Source: Reticulitermes speratus
Taxonomy: Eukaryota; Arthropoda; Insecta; Blattodea; Rhinotermitidae
Assembly (NCBI GenBank): GCA_021186555.1
Contig: JAJKFL010000004.1
Location: forward strand, 26,068,406-26,132,405
Length of the DNA stretch: 64,000 bases
Reading direction: 5' to 3'
This document shows positions 34,960-46,235 of this stretch, piece after piece. The position numbers and the translations under genes were made by a program. Positions within the stretch are counted from its first letter, which is position 1; every line of letters begins with the position of its first letter. The notes beneath the pieces are model-generated. The model was not told where the DNA came from. It saw only the letters and a program-made list of their open reading frames with translations, and searched no databases.

Positions 34960-35395
34960 GATCCCGTGACCAAAAATACCACGTCAGTCGAAAAGCCAGT
35001 TTCCGTGACCGAAAATACCACAACGTCAGTCGAAAAGCCAGTTTCCGTGACCGAAAATTCCATAATCTCAGTCGGAAAGACAGATGCCGTGACTGAAGAA
35101 AAATACCATAATCTCAGTTGGAAATTCACATTCTGTGACCGAAAATACCAAAATTACAGTCGGTTAGACCCCGTGACCAAAAATACCTCAACGTCAGTCG
35201 AAAAGCCAGTTTCCGTGACCGAAAATGCCACAACATCAATCGAAAAGTCAGTTTCCGTGATCGAAAATACCACAACGTCAATCGAAAAGCCAGTTTCCGT
35301 GACCGAAAATACCACAATCTGTCAGAAAGCCACATTCAATGTCAGAAAATAACATCATTTCAGTCGGAGAGTCTAATTGCGTGACTGAAAATTCG
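34960..35395 (+). repeat. 42-bp minisatellite, about nine or ten units
   Basis: The unit is built around gtcgaaaagccagtttccg followed by tgaccgaaaataccac. Because 42 is a multiple of three, the plus frame 34885-35352 stays open and encodes a 14-residue repeat (VEKPVSVTENTTTS). Some units at 35060-35160 are diverged. There is no start context, signal peptide or splice site that would make it a convincing protein. Confidence 0.85.
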
Positions 35396-36597
35396 AACCG
35401 GCTGACGCGCAATAGTGGCGAGCACTGCATTGCGAAGACCGATAACACAAGCAATACAATAACCATTTACAGCTTCTTCTAGGGTGCTATGATTTCAAGG
35501 AATTCCGGCGTCCTACTCAGGGTACATCTGTAAGCAGCACGAGTAAGCAAACTCGTGCGAGTTCAGCTACACATTTTCCGTCAATGAACACCAACTGTTG
35601 CTTACACAACTTTGTTTGTGACAGGCAGAAAAGAACCAGTTCTGCAGTTTCATGGCTGACAACACAATTCCTACACTAATGATCCAGCGCACAACAACTT
35701 ATAAGTCTGTTACGTAATCTTACTATTGCACGACCTGACAGAAAACACCAGCCAGCTCTTCACGTCTGCAGGCATACAATCAGCTTTACAGTAGAACCTA
35801 CGAGTTATTTCCTCGAGATCGCCTGCTTGTTTCAAGTGCAATGCTACATTAACAGCACTTTTCCACACTTTAACTGTCATACTGAATGAGAAAATTGCTG
35901 AACTTTTACGCTCCTCCCAATTCTGTATTATTGTTATTGTAATTGTTATTGTAGTTATGATAATCAGCATCCAACGCCAATTACATGGGAATGTACATAC
36001 GAGTATAACGCCTTCTGATGACAAAAATTGCAGGGAAAGTTTTAGGAGCGAAGCCTGAATGATAAACAGTGCTTGTAAGAAATAAGTATAGATGAGGAGA
36101 TAATATTAAAATGGAGATATTCCTGAGATAACAGTAGTTCAGATAACCACATCTTCGCGATAAATAAATTAATAAATTACAGCCTCCGACACAGATAACA
36201 ATAATTGGGGAATTCCGTTGGAGTCAGTTGTAACACCACAGGTATATTTTAGAAACAGGGTTGGCAACAACAAGTCCAGAACGTTCGGCTGAGCAAGTAT
36301 CGTCATTTTTTAATCATAATATCGATGTTCATGTAACATACATTTTTCAGTTTTGCATTTTTATAAAAATATACTGTAATTGGTCCCGCCATGTGACGGG
36401 ATATAAATGTGTCGTCATCACCTATTAAGTAATTTTATGACTTTTTCTGTTTAAGCCCTGTTTATCCACCGTAATCTTCAATCATTAAAATGTTAATCCT
36501 CCCTCTATACGGCCTTACTTAAACAATTACAATGACAATCAAACCACGAACAGATGTGCAGCGTTATACTTCCGTTTAATCCCGGTTTAAAAATATT
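35396..36597. other. Unassigned DNA
   Basis: Nothing recognisable except a short ATT/GTT-rich patch near 35920-35965. Confidence 0.4.
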
Positions 36598-36609
36598 GAT
36601 ATTCCCTTC

Positions 36610-36746
36610 AAGATAGGGACAGGTGGCGGACTCTTGTGAATACGGTAATGAACCTTCGGGCTCCATAAGATGCGGGGAATTGCTTGACTAGCTGAGGACC
36701 TCTAAGCTTCTCAAGAAGGACTCTGCTCCATGGAGTTAGTTAGATA
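36610..36746 (+). mobile_element. 5'-truncated LINE 3' end with target duplication
   Basis: Just 137 bp of the NLRVP-family LINE: cggtaatgaaccttcggg, gaattgcttgactagctg, gaagga and ctctgctccatggag, then a short TTAG/TAGA tail. A perfect 12-bp duplication, gatattcccttc at 36598-36609 and 36747-36758, shows it inserted in this truncated form. Confidence 0.9.
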
Positions 36747-37085
36747 GATATTCCCTTCGTATGCGTTTACTTAAACGACTACGCAGCTTACATGTACACA
36801 CAATATTGCCCTAATGTTGTGTTTCGGCCTTTGATTTATGCTTTCAATCAGTCTGATCACGGAGGAAAATATTTTCATGCCGAATCCATTTACGGATTAA
36901 TGCCATGTATTGTGCACAGGGAGTATCAATGTTCATATAAAGGCCATTTTACTATTATTTCCACTTATCGGACACTGCTCAAGGTAAGCCGGGTATGAGT
37001 CAGTCACTCAATCACAAACCAAGTGCATTACATACAAACATATAAATAATTTACATATTTAAATTTGTGTTTAACATTATGGCAT

Positions 37086-37180
37086 TATGGAAATTGAAAG
37101 AGGAAGCACTAGATCGCACCCTGTGGAGAGCTCGCTTTGGAAGAGGCTACGGACCTGTCGTAAGACAGACTACAGAATGA
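37086..37180 (+). mobile_element. 95-bp LINE 3' fragment (GRGYGPVVRQ family) with target duplication
   Basis: It encodes KLKEEALDRTLWRARFG, then RGYGPVVRQTTE and a stop, the extreme C-terminus of the same LINE seen at 50600-50940. A perfect 10-bp duplication, attatggcat at 37076-37085 and 37181-37190, marks both ends. Confidence 0.9.
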
Positions 37181-37549
37181 ATTATGGCATCAATAAGGAA
37201 AAACATTGGCGGCGAAAATGTGGAGAATTTTAACTAAAATAGGATTTAATCTACGTTAAGTGTTCTTTTGTTTACTGCTAAATATTTTAAATTTTAGATT
37301 TTAGGCTATATAATGAACTGAATTTGCCATACCATTCATTTACTATATACGTAATGGAAAGCCAATGTTATGTCCAAAGGTCCAAGAAAGCATCTCCAAA
37401 TTATACGTAATGCATGGGAAAGTATTATCACGACATTTCAGATAACAATGAGTTGTGCAGGAAAGTATTAACGTCGCCATGCAAGGACTGCCTGTATATG
37501 TTAATGGAATAAGGTGAGAATGTGGAATGCACAAAACTGAATGAGCACG

Positions 37550-37668
37550 GTCCAGGGGCGGCTTTTCTGAACACAGTAGATGATCCTTCGGTTTGCAGAA
37601 AAGAAGGGGAATTTCTTCACCAGCTGAGCTCCAATCATCTTCTCAGACAGGCCTGTGCTCCATGAAAA
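37550..37668 (+). mobile_element. Decayed LINE 3' end (NLRVP family)
   Basis: The order aacacagtagatgatccttc, gaatttcttcaccagctg, tctcagacaggcctgtgctcc follows the last 120 bp of the NLRVP LINE with many changes. Confidence 0.55.
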
Positions 37669-37871
37669 TAATTAATTGTTTACCTTGTTTCTACACTGTT
37701 TTTGTTGAAGTTGCGAAACTGGTTCCAAAAACGATTGCGAACAGACGTCATTACAAAAAAAAGAAGATCAAATCTGCAGGTAGAATGTCACTTTTTTATG
37801 AAACGAATTGAAAGACAACCAGTAAATAATTATATTACGTAAGCTGCTCACAGCCAGATAGCCTACAGCAG

Positions 37872-38010
37872 GGGTGTCGAACCCGCGGCCCGCTGCCATA
37901 TTAGTAGATTATATACATATATATATATTTATACAACAAAGCTGCACAATAATTTAGGCGGTTTGGTGTACCCCTTATTGTAAATTTAAACGTGCGGCCT
38001 GCGAATCAGC
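37872..38010 (+). mobile_element. Partial hAT-like terminus
   Basis: The sequence caggggtgtcgaacccgcgg followed by cccgc is the standard left end of a widespread hAT non-autonomous group. A related gtgcggcctgcgaatcag occurs at about 37993. A matching right end and 8-bp duplication were not found. A TA-rich patch lies at 37915-37930. Confidence 0.45.
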
Positions 38011-38215
38011 CCACAATAGCACAGCAGACACGTCGACTCCACGCAGACGCTCTTCATGACGGAAGTGTCAACATGTTCGATACAGTACACTATTACAGAA
38101 TATCTGGTATGTCGTTAGAAATTTTGACTTTCTTTACTTCTCATTCAGAAGACATGATATCCGTGTCATTTGTTATAATTTACCGTGATGCTGCATGTTT
38201 TACAAATACAGCAAA

Positions 38216-39300
38216 TACAGTCAACCCCCGATATAGCCCCCACAATTTGCCCACCGCGGTTTGTGGCATTATATCGAGGGTGGCAGTAGACTGAAATAAT
38301 GGAATATTTTAAAACTAGAAAAATTACTTACAATGAAAGATGTTAATTACGAAATAAGAACATATTAGAATATGTAATACAGTATTTGTGTAGGGTACTC
38401 GCAAATGATCTTCGCCTTTCAATAATAACCTCATCTGCTGCTGTACCATTTTTAACGTTTAACTGTCCTATTCTCATTGATAACGCTTTCTCCAGTTTGT
38501 CATGTTTTGCACGTTTCAACTTTTCTACGTTAGCACTTGCTAGATTTTCGGACTCTTTTCAATGAGTATATTATCAGTACAGTGTTGACGGGTGGCTTTT
38601 TTCAATAATAAAGACAAATGGTTGGCTATATTCTGATGAGAAGTTACAAGAAATAGTTCTTTCTTTTCACTGACACTCAACACTGCCCCTTTCCGCATAC
38701 TTCACTTGTCAAATAAAGAGATAGGATAACTAATATCTGTACTGTATTGTTACGTTCGCATGACGGTCACTTAACAGCGCGTTATCGTGTCACTGGGCCC
38801 TATCACTTTAAAATTCTCCCTACCGTCGTCTATAACTGTCCAGGACTGAAAAATTGAAACTTCCGGGGGCGAGGAAGTGGGGCGAAGAGGAGGCAGGAGG
38901 AAGCCGGTGTTACGAGAACAGTACCTGTTTGAATACACAGCGAGTCAATGAAAAGCACAACTCCCAAATACATTGGCCGCTAGGACAGATGAAAATAGGC
39001 TTTTGTAGTTAGCAGACGATAAACGTTTTGGCACAGGCAATAGTCGCTGAGAGATGCTGTCTTGCCAGGCACAAATCCTAACCCACACCATCAGCATTCC
39101 TGAAATACCTTCCAACATGGCGCTATATGTGACATTATTTAATGCTCATGGGTGAATTTGTTTCACCAAAGACTTTGGCGGATGGTGGCTAGCGGGGTGA
39201 CGCTATATCGAAGGTTCAGAATGTTAAAAGAATGGGGGATTTCTGTCCACAGACTCATAGGTGCTATGTGAGGGTGGCGCTATGTCAGGGGTTGACTGTA
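38216..39300 (-). mobile_element. Tigger/pogo-like transposon relic (1085 bp)
   Basis: The TIRs are TACAGTCAACCCCCGATATAG at the left and GCTATGTCAGGGGTTGACTGTA inverted at the right, with TA at each border. On the minus strand, 38700-38390 reads in pieces as GAVLSVSEKKE, then ANHLSLLLKK, then KLEKALSMRIGQL. This resembles the pipsqueak-type and CENP-B-type helix-turn-helix regions of Tigger transposases. The DDE domain is missing and stops are present. The GC-rich right third carries no frame. Confidence 0.75.
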
Positions 39301-39574
39301 CATTTGTAACAGTGTTGATGGTTATCAGACTATTACGTGCACAAATTATTTTTCGTGATTTATCTTTGAAATTTTATTGGCAAGTGTGTGCCTAAATTAA
39401 CATCCTTTTTTCGAGAGTCCTGGGAAAAGTAAGTATCAAAATGTACCTAAAAACCAACTTTAAATACGTCTATGGCAGACACGCATAACATGAATTTAAT
39501 ATTTGCGACTGTTCACTAGAACAATTATTTGAATTTAACTATTTGAAATTAATTGAAATTAATTAATGTGTGGG

Positions 39575-39805
39575 TGTTTATGTAATGTGCGTGTGTTTTT
39601 TTTCTTGTATTGTGTATGGGTGTTTTTGTAAGGTGTGGATGTTTTTGTTAGGTGTGGATGTTTCTGTAAGGTGTGGATGTTTTTGTAAAGTGCGGATGCT
39701 TTTGTAAGGTGTGGATGTTTTTGTAAGGTGTGGATGTTTTTGTAAGGTGTGGATGCTTTTTTAAGGTGTGGATGCTGTTGTACGGTGTGGATGTTTTTGT
39801 AATGT
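39575..39805 (+). repeat. About 19-20 bp minisatellite
   Basis: Variants of gtaaggtgtggatgttttt repeat about ten times. The array lies just 5' of the LINE tail at 39830-39994 and may have expanded within its 3' UTR. Confidence 0.85.
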
Positions 39806-39829
39806 GTGTATGGTGTTCTAATTGTGTAC

Positions 39830-39994
39830 TTGTATTTACTGTATTATTTTGTTTTGTAATTGTGTATAGTTTGTTTCGTATTGTTATTTTTATGTATATT
39901 ATATGTCAATTTGTATTGTGTGTACTAGTGTAAAGACTACTGCCACCGGGTGAAAACCCAATGCAGTAAATAATAATAATAATAATAATAATAA
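39830..39994 (+). mobile_element. LINE 3' terminus with stem-loop and (TAA)n tail
   Basis: The end reads actactgccaccgggtg, aaaacccaatgcagt, then (aat)n to 39994. The ACTGC...GCAGT and GGGT...ACCC pairs form a hairpin just before the tail. This is the usual 3' structure of an insect LINE family with TAA-repeat tails. There is no coding remnant. Confidence 0.65.
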
Positions 39995-42265
39995 AATACA
40001 CCTATAAATTTTATATGAATGGAAGAGTCCCCCCCCCTTAAGACATCTGCTTAATTCCTTTTCCGTGCTTATTAACTGGAATAGTTATTTGATTTCACAG
40101 TGACATGGATGCTTCATTTCTTGCTACCTACAGAGTAAACACCAGGTCGCATATCATTCTATTATCAGCTCTTTCTATCTTGAACCACAATTAAAACGTA
40201 CACAGCCAGTGACAAATCCATACCCTGAATGAAACCATCGAACATCATATTCGAGAGGCACACGTTCATATTTCAGCCCGAAAACAGCGTAACCTAAGCG
40301 TTTACTAATTTATGGCTCTGCACGAGGTAATAAATTCAGGCCATCATCGCTTCCTTCCGTATCCTTTCCTATTCGTTACTTACTACTCATTCTCTGATAT
40401 GGCGTTATAATCTTAAAAATTAGAACCGTGCTCGCATAAACCAAGAAAGATAAATAAAACCGACTTGGGCAGAAGCGGTTGGGTTAATGTCTACCTGTAG
40501 GAGTGCTTCATGATGCCTGCTACTAACAGCGGTCCAGTTACTTCTCTGCCAGCTTTCTCGTTTCCTGGTATGTACGAACTGGAGCATACGGTTCAATGCA
40601 CATACGACAAAAGCAGCAAACTGCTGCAGCCACGATGGAATCAGTGAGAGAAAAACTCACTTCTAAATTGCCAGTACAAATGACATCGAGTCCTGAAGAC
40701 CTCATAGTGGTGTATTTAAATAATTCATTCTTCTGTGTAAGCGGTTCTCGACGTTTCGAAGGAAAGTAGTACACTGAGCTTTCTTTAATATTCAGGAGGC
40801 CTGTGTTCATAAGTCATTTTTTACTTTATTTTAGTATAGAGTTACCTTCTGCTGGTTTGGCCTGCATTTTTCTTTCATCCTGTATAATACACATTTCCTT
40901 GATGTTTCTATATCTATAAATAATAAAGGAACATAAACAGACACTCATGTACTTTAAGCTATGTTCCTTCGGTTTGAGAGGTTTAATAAAGTTAAATTTT
41001 ATATTCATACAAGTAAATGTAACAAGTAACAAAGCAGCATCAATAAAATCGCCCCAAAACCGTAACATTACGCATTCATTTAATGAATTTCATAAAAAAT
41101 GCAAACACTTCGAAAATATGTCCTTAAACGTAAAATTAAAATTGATTCTCACATTCACAAACTGTCAGCGAACCGAACTTTACAAGATCATGATGTAAGA
41201 CGGATTTTTCAGAATGACTCCACTACAACAGAGAAGTGACGCTGTTAAACAACAGAAAGTGATTGTTGACATGACACCATTTCCAAGTGGCTGAAGTAAT
41301 ATCCAACTTTCTCTTCGGCGCATGATAACCAAACATCCGCTATGTGTGGGAAACTTCTTGCGGGAAAACAGCCATCTTCTGCATAAATTATACAGCGAAG
41401 GACGATCGATATACAAGTACAAAGACTGCTGGAGTAACTGAGACAAACATGGAAGATTTAGGAAGATACATAGGATTGTGTTGTAATTGTCTACAGTCTA
41501 ATATACGCCTACATTTAACACGCACGACGTTTCGTTTCATCCCCTTTTCTGCTGCATGCTTGTCGATATACTGACATATTTGATTACACTTTCTGTTTTA
41601 AGCTGTTATGATTAATAGGTCAAACCTGACACCTCTCGAGTACCAGGCTAGTAGGCTAACGGCTAAACCAGGAATGGTTCTTGCTCCTAAGTGTACCAAA
41701 TTTTACAGCTACGTGACCTATAACTGTACGTGTTATTTTGTATGGTTGTGTAACTGTGTCTCAGCCTAAGGAAAGACAAGGGTTGACAGACTTTATCGTG
41801 TTATCCTGCTATACAAACTTCGTAAATTAGGTTCATGTTGCTTACACGTTTCAGCAATTAAACTTCATCTTAACACTACATTTACGGTGGGTACAAAAAG
41901 ATATGAAAGGGCTTAACTGTGTAAACTGGAGTAAAAATTTTCCTTAGAGACCCAGCTGTGTCCTGGAACTTTCAAGTCTGTTAAGAACAGCTTACTGGGT
42001 AGATATCTGGACACAAGGGAAAGGACGTAACAGGAGGATTGGGAAAATTGCATTATGAGCTTTATGATTTGCATTTTCAGCGTATATTACAGCCATATTA
42101 CATGATAAATCAAGGATATAATGATCGGGAAATGTAGCACGCATGCAAGAGATGAGAAATGCATGTAAACATTTTATTCGGAAATCGTAAAGTTAATACT
42201 GGCATTAAATATAAAAAATAATACTCAACCGCATATTAAGGAAAATCTGCAAGCGTGCACCGAAT
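39995..42265. other. Unassigned DNA
   Basis: No recognised repeat, RNA gene or coding domain. An isolated ctcgacgtttcgaagg at 40748 is too short to assign to the hammerhead-like group. Confidence 0.4.
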
Positions 42266-42269
42266 TCAC

Positions 42270-42410
42270 CCCTCAGGGTGGGGTCTAGAAAAGGACTTTC
42301 TTAAACACGGTAATGAACATTTGGTTTCAGAAAAAATGAAAAACCTTTATGGCAATATGAGCAAATACCTGCCTGCTAATAAGAATCTATTCCACGGAGT
42401 TTGCTAGATT
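42270..42410 (+). mobile_element. Decayed LINE 3' end (NLRVP family)
   Basis: The order aaacacggtaatgaacattt, then tccacggagttt, follows the last part of the NLRVP LINE. It is heavily diverged. Confidence 0.45.
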
Positions 42411-43447
42411 CCTAGGCTATTATGATTTTTAATTCGATACCTTAAATTTACAAAAGTGTGGGTGACGATTACTTACAATTTTTTAAACATAATCCTCAAT
42501 TTATGTCATTCACTTCGACTGCATTTGAAATAAAACTGGTTGTCACTGCAGCAGCTGAGCGACAGACTGCTGATGACTGTGTCAATGACTCATATTATCT
42601 AACGCCGTATGATAACAATAAACTCAAACAAACTAAATGAGCTGTGACGAATCGGAGACGGAAGCGTCTACAACACATTTCCCGTTGCTAAACCTATCAC
42701 ACTGTCGCTTCGTTTTCGTGACAATGCAAAGTGAATTACGTAACGATCATAGTCACTGCTGTCACCAGGATACTACGTGATCCATCCTAAATACCGTAAA
42801 ACTAGCAACAGAAAACCATTACAGATTTTTGTATAACCTAATCAGATTAAACCGCTTCGGTTATATTGTAGGCTAGTTCTTGCTGAGAACGCCACACAAC
42901 AAATAAACGGCACACAGAATTAAATCTTACATCATTGCATTAGTTTCCCGGAGCGGAAAAATTATACATATTAGTGACACAGGCGGAATTAAACTTAATT
43001 TCTTCCCGTAATTTAAAGTAGCTAGAGAATTATATAAGTCGTGTCCATGATGTCTGCTGTGCATACGAGAATTAGTTCCACGCTGGAACGGATTGTAAAT
43101 GTGTGTAATTTCCTAAGCTTCTCAGTAAGAATAGAAAATACTGCACGCTCATTTCAGTTCGCTAAACAAACTGGCCACTCAACGTACTTCGGGCAAAAAT
43201 ACAGGATACATAAAAAACCCACATCCCACTGTAGTTACGTCTACACTTGAAGTAACGCACAAATTATCAGTTGGAAAATAAATTAGGCGTGAACACCCAC
43301 AAACTCAGTTCCCTAGTACAAGACGTCGTAATGTTAAGACTGACACAGTTTCTTCTGCGTTAAATGTCAGCCCACACTTTATCTATCCCCTATCTCCACC
43401 AGTTATGTAGGCCTTTACAAGTTCAACCAGTTACATTCTTCACCTTC
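42411..43447. other. Unassigned DNA
   Basis: No recognised repeat or gene. Confidence 0.4.
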
Positions 43448-44090
43448 TATGGAATACAAAATGGCGTGGATTTTTCTCTTCGCCACCATTTCCACACGGG
43501 CTCCCAGTCGAAACAATGATTACGCTACGGGCTGGATGATCCGTAGTTTGTATCCCGGAAGGGGCAAGACATATTTCTCTTCTCCAAATCATCCACACAG
43601 GCTCTGGGGCACACTTTTTTTTGTGTGGTGAAGGGCCTCGCAGCAGATGCTACGGACGCACCCCAGCCTTGAGGCTTATTGTGCAACCCTGTGATGAAGA
43701 TGATAGTTTTTTACGTTTTTCCTTGTAATGGAGCACCGGTGGAATAAAATTGACAGGGGAAAACCGAAGTACTCGGGGAAAAACCTGTCTCAGTGCCACT
43801 TTGTCCACCAAAAATCCCACATGGACCTGCCCGGCATCGAACCCGGGCCTCCGCGGTGAGAGGCCGGCAACTAACCGCCTGAGCCATGGCACGGCCCTGG
43901 GGCACACTTAGCCTACTATTCAATGTGTACCAGGTGTCTTTTCCGGGGGTAAAGCGGCCGAAGCGTGAAGTTGACCAATCACAACCATCTAGTGGCGAGG
44001 TTAAGAAAGAGTGGAGCTATACTTCTACTCTCTGTATATGCCGTCGTGGCGTGCACAGTACAAATTTGCCTTGTTACCTTTATCTCCCAG
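43448..44090 (+). mobile_element. SINE D split by a SINE C
   Basis: The left part (43448-43616) has gctacgggctggatgatccg and catatttctcttctcc. The right part (43897-44090) resumes with ctggggcacacttagcc, taaagcggccgaagcg and tgccgtcgtggcgtgc. The halves join exactly across the 13-bp duplication made by the inserted SINE C. Confidence 0.85.
43617..43896 (-). mobile_element. SINE C nested in SINE D
   Basis: On the minus strand the B box GGTTCGATGCC lies at about 43836-43846, with an A box like TGGCTCAGGCGG. The body matches 27167-27435. A perfect 13-bp duplication, ctggggcacactt at 43604-43616 and 43897-43909, shows insertion of C into D. Confidence 0.93.
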
Positions 44091-44099
44091 CGGACCTAA

Positions 44100-44200
44100 T
44101 CTCCTCTAATCTAATCTTCCTCTGGGGATAAACCTGTCAAGGTGTTAGCTGAATAATCTCGTTCATCTAGTGCCTAAGTTAAGAATTCGTGGACCTTCAA
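44100..44200 (+). mobile_element. SINE D fragment
   Basis: A second partial copy of the D body: ctctggggataaacctg, ctcgttcatctagtgcc and taagttaagaattcgtgg. It lies directly after the split D copy. Confidence 0.45.
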
Positions 44201-44237
44201 TCCTCGATACGTGTATATGGTTTAGTGCTTAAATAAA

Positions 44238-44514
44238 ACCATCCCTGTACAGGCCTGGACAGGCCCTTAGGGCTCCAGGAGACTGAGGCTCCCAGAATTT
44301 CTAGAAAATCGGTTGTCAGCCCTAAGCACCGGCCGCGTTTACCTCCGAGGGGATACCCCTGGTACTCATTTCTGTTAGAGGCTGAATCGACCCAAGGGCC
44401 ATAGGGCGACCGGAAGGATTATGTAGTAAGTCAATGAAAAATTCCAATGACCCTATCGGGAATCCTGCTTGTAGCCCAGTGCCTCAACCAACTGCGCCAC
44501 CGCGTACCCCAACT
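44238..44514 (-). mobile_element. SINE B copy
   Basis: The plus strand gives the reverse of the B consensus: aggcctggacaggccc, gttgtcagccctaagcacc, gtactcatttctgttagagg and caactgcgccaccgcgtacc. The B box region (ATCGGGAATCC) is partly mutated. Flanks gcttaaa/gcttaat suggest an eroded duplication. Confidence 0.85.
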
Positions 44515-45204
44515 ATGCACAAGGCTTAATTTAAATATGTTATTTATAGTCTCAAATATCCTAAAAATAATGTCCCTACATTTTATGATTTCTAAGAATA
44601 TGCCCTATTTTTTTCAAAGTTAATTTCGTTTTAACTGATCCGAAAAGTTTGCTCAAATGTAAAATTTCTCAATTTTTATTATTATAAGGAGGATGCGGGT
44701 ACAAGACTTTCTATCAAGATCTTCTATTTGTACCTTCTTCCGTTGAGACCGGGTATTTTTCCGGACGAAACGACCGTTCCGCTTCATCATAGTCCCTGGA
44801 TATACTTCATATACTTCTTACATTCGCCCACAGCCTTTGCTTTTTCTCCACAGCTTACCGTAAAGGAATGATAACGCCTCTATTCTTCTCTTTCTTACAG
44901 GAATTCAGGACGTCACTCTTTTTTGCCTTGAATTCGTATTTCTAATGCGATTTCTCCGGCATCTCACTTCTCTTTGGTCACCTTGTAACAGCAACATCAG
45001 TGTAAAATTGTAAGGACTTTTTTGTGAACAGACGAACTTCTGTATACGTCCTATCGGCTTGAATCCCAACACACCAGGAAAGAGATTCAGGAGATTTTCA
45101 TTGCCAGTTCTATGTCAGACGGGATATACACGCACATTTTTCATTTTATTCATGGCGTGGAAGAGTCTATGTCCCTTGGAACTGTGTCCTCTGTGAAAGG
45201 CACA

Positions 45205-45395
45205 TTATTTATCTCCGGATGACAGACAAATGAATATGAATCTTGGGTGCGATGAGAAATCACAAAGGAAAAACAAAGTATTCGCAGAAGACCCTGTTCC
45301 CGTGCCACAAAGTCCAAAACAGACACGATGTGGATGGCATTGGGAGCGAACCCGAGACTCCGCAGTGAGAAACCGGCAACTATCCATCACTCATG
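45205..45395 (-). mobile_element. Decayed SINE C copy
   Basis: Landmarks gtgccacaaagtccaaaaca, attgggagcgaacccgag and actccgcagtgagaaaccgg follow the reverse of the C head and 5' body. The B box is changed. Confidence 0.6.
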
Positions 45396-46119
45396 CTGAT
45401 GTCTGTACTTAGGATCTTTAGAAATGTGAGCCCTGAAAGCAATAAATTATGCACATGGTAACAGCACAGTTGTGTAGGGGAACTGCGGTACTTGAAGCTA
45501 CTAGAACTGTCAAAGCAAAGAACTGTAAAGAAATGCGCATTGGAACGAGATCCATTAGGCCCACGTATTACGATCCTCAAGTTAATTACAGGAAGTGAAA
45601 CTTTCCCACTGTGATACTCGTATAATGAGGTGCCTTGTATCAGGTTTCATGAGAATATGTAAAATGACAAGCCTGTTTAAATATGTTCGTTCGGAGCCGC
45701 AAGTGAAATGGTTATTAAAATGAACCAAACAAAATCAACACTACAGTCGTTTGTTAGAGTTTAGTGCAAAAGTCTAACAAAATTAACATAAACAATAAAA
45801 ATTATTACACCTTCTACTGAATGCAGATTACCGTGTGCCACCACGAAAGTAAGCAATTTCCTGTAAATATAGGCCGTATACAGCATTTGAATTTGATAAC
45901 ATTATTAAGTGAATATCTAAGAAATCCTACTTCATGACCAAGATTAGAAGAAAGAAATATCTAACAATTTTTCGTGTCATTAACAGCTGAATGTGGGAAC
46001 GCGAGAAGGCTGCGTGGTTTAACAAGAAATATGTCACGTTATGGACAAGAAAACAATTACATTTTTCACGGTTCGTAAAACGATAAACGAGAAGACAGAT
46101 ACAACAAAAACGACCACGG
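45396..46119. other. Unassigned DNA
   Basis: No recognised repeat or gene. Confidence 0.4.
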
Positions 46120-46235
46120 CATTGAATTAAGTGGTCAGCTCACGTACCGGCCGCTTTACCCCCGTGGAAACAGCCCCCTTTACCTACTGAACAGAATACT
46201 GGGTGGGCACCAAAGCCGGTCTGGATACCTTCTGA
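46120..46235 (-). mobile_element. SINE D fragment
   Basis: Landmarks aattaagtggtcagctcacg, ccggccgctttacccccg and gggcaccaaagccggtctgg match the middle of SINE D in reverse. Confidence 0.6.

Noticed and set aside
40745-40765. Hammerhead-like motif near ctcgacgtttcgaagg
   Set aside because: Only the GAAAC-like segment is present. There is no CTGANGA or stem II at the right distance.
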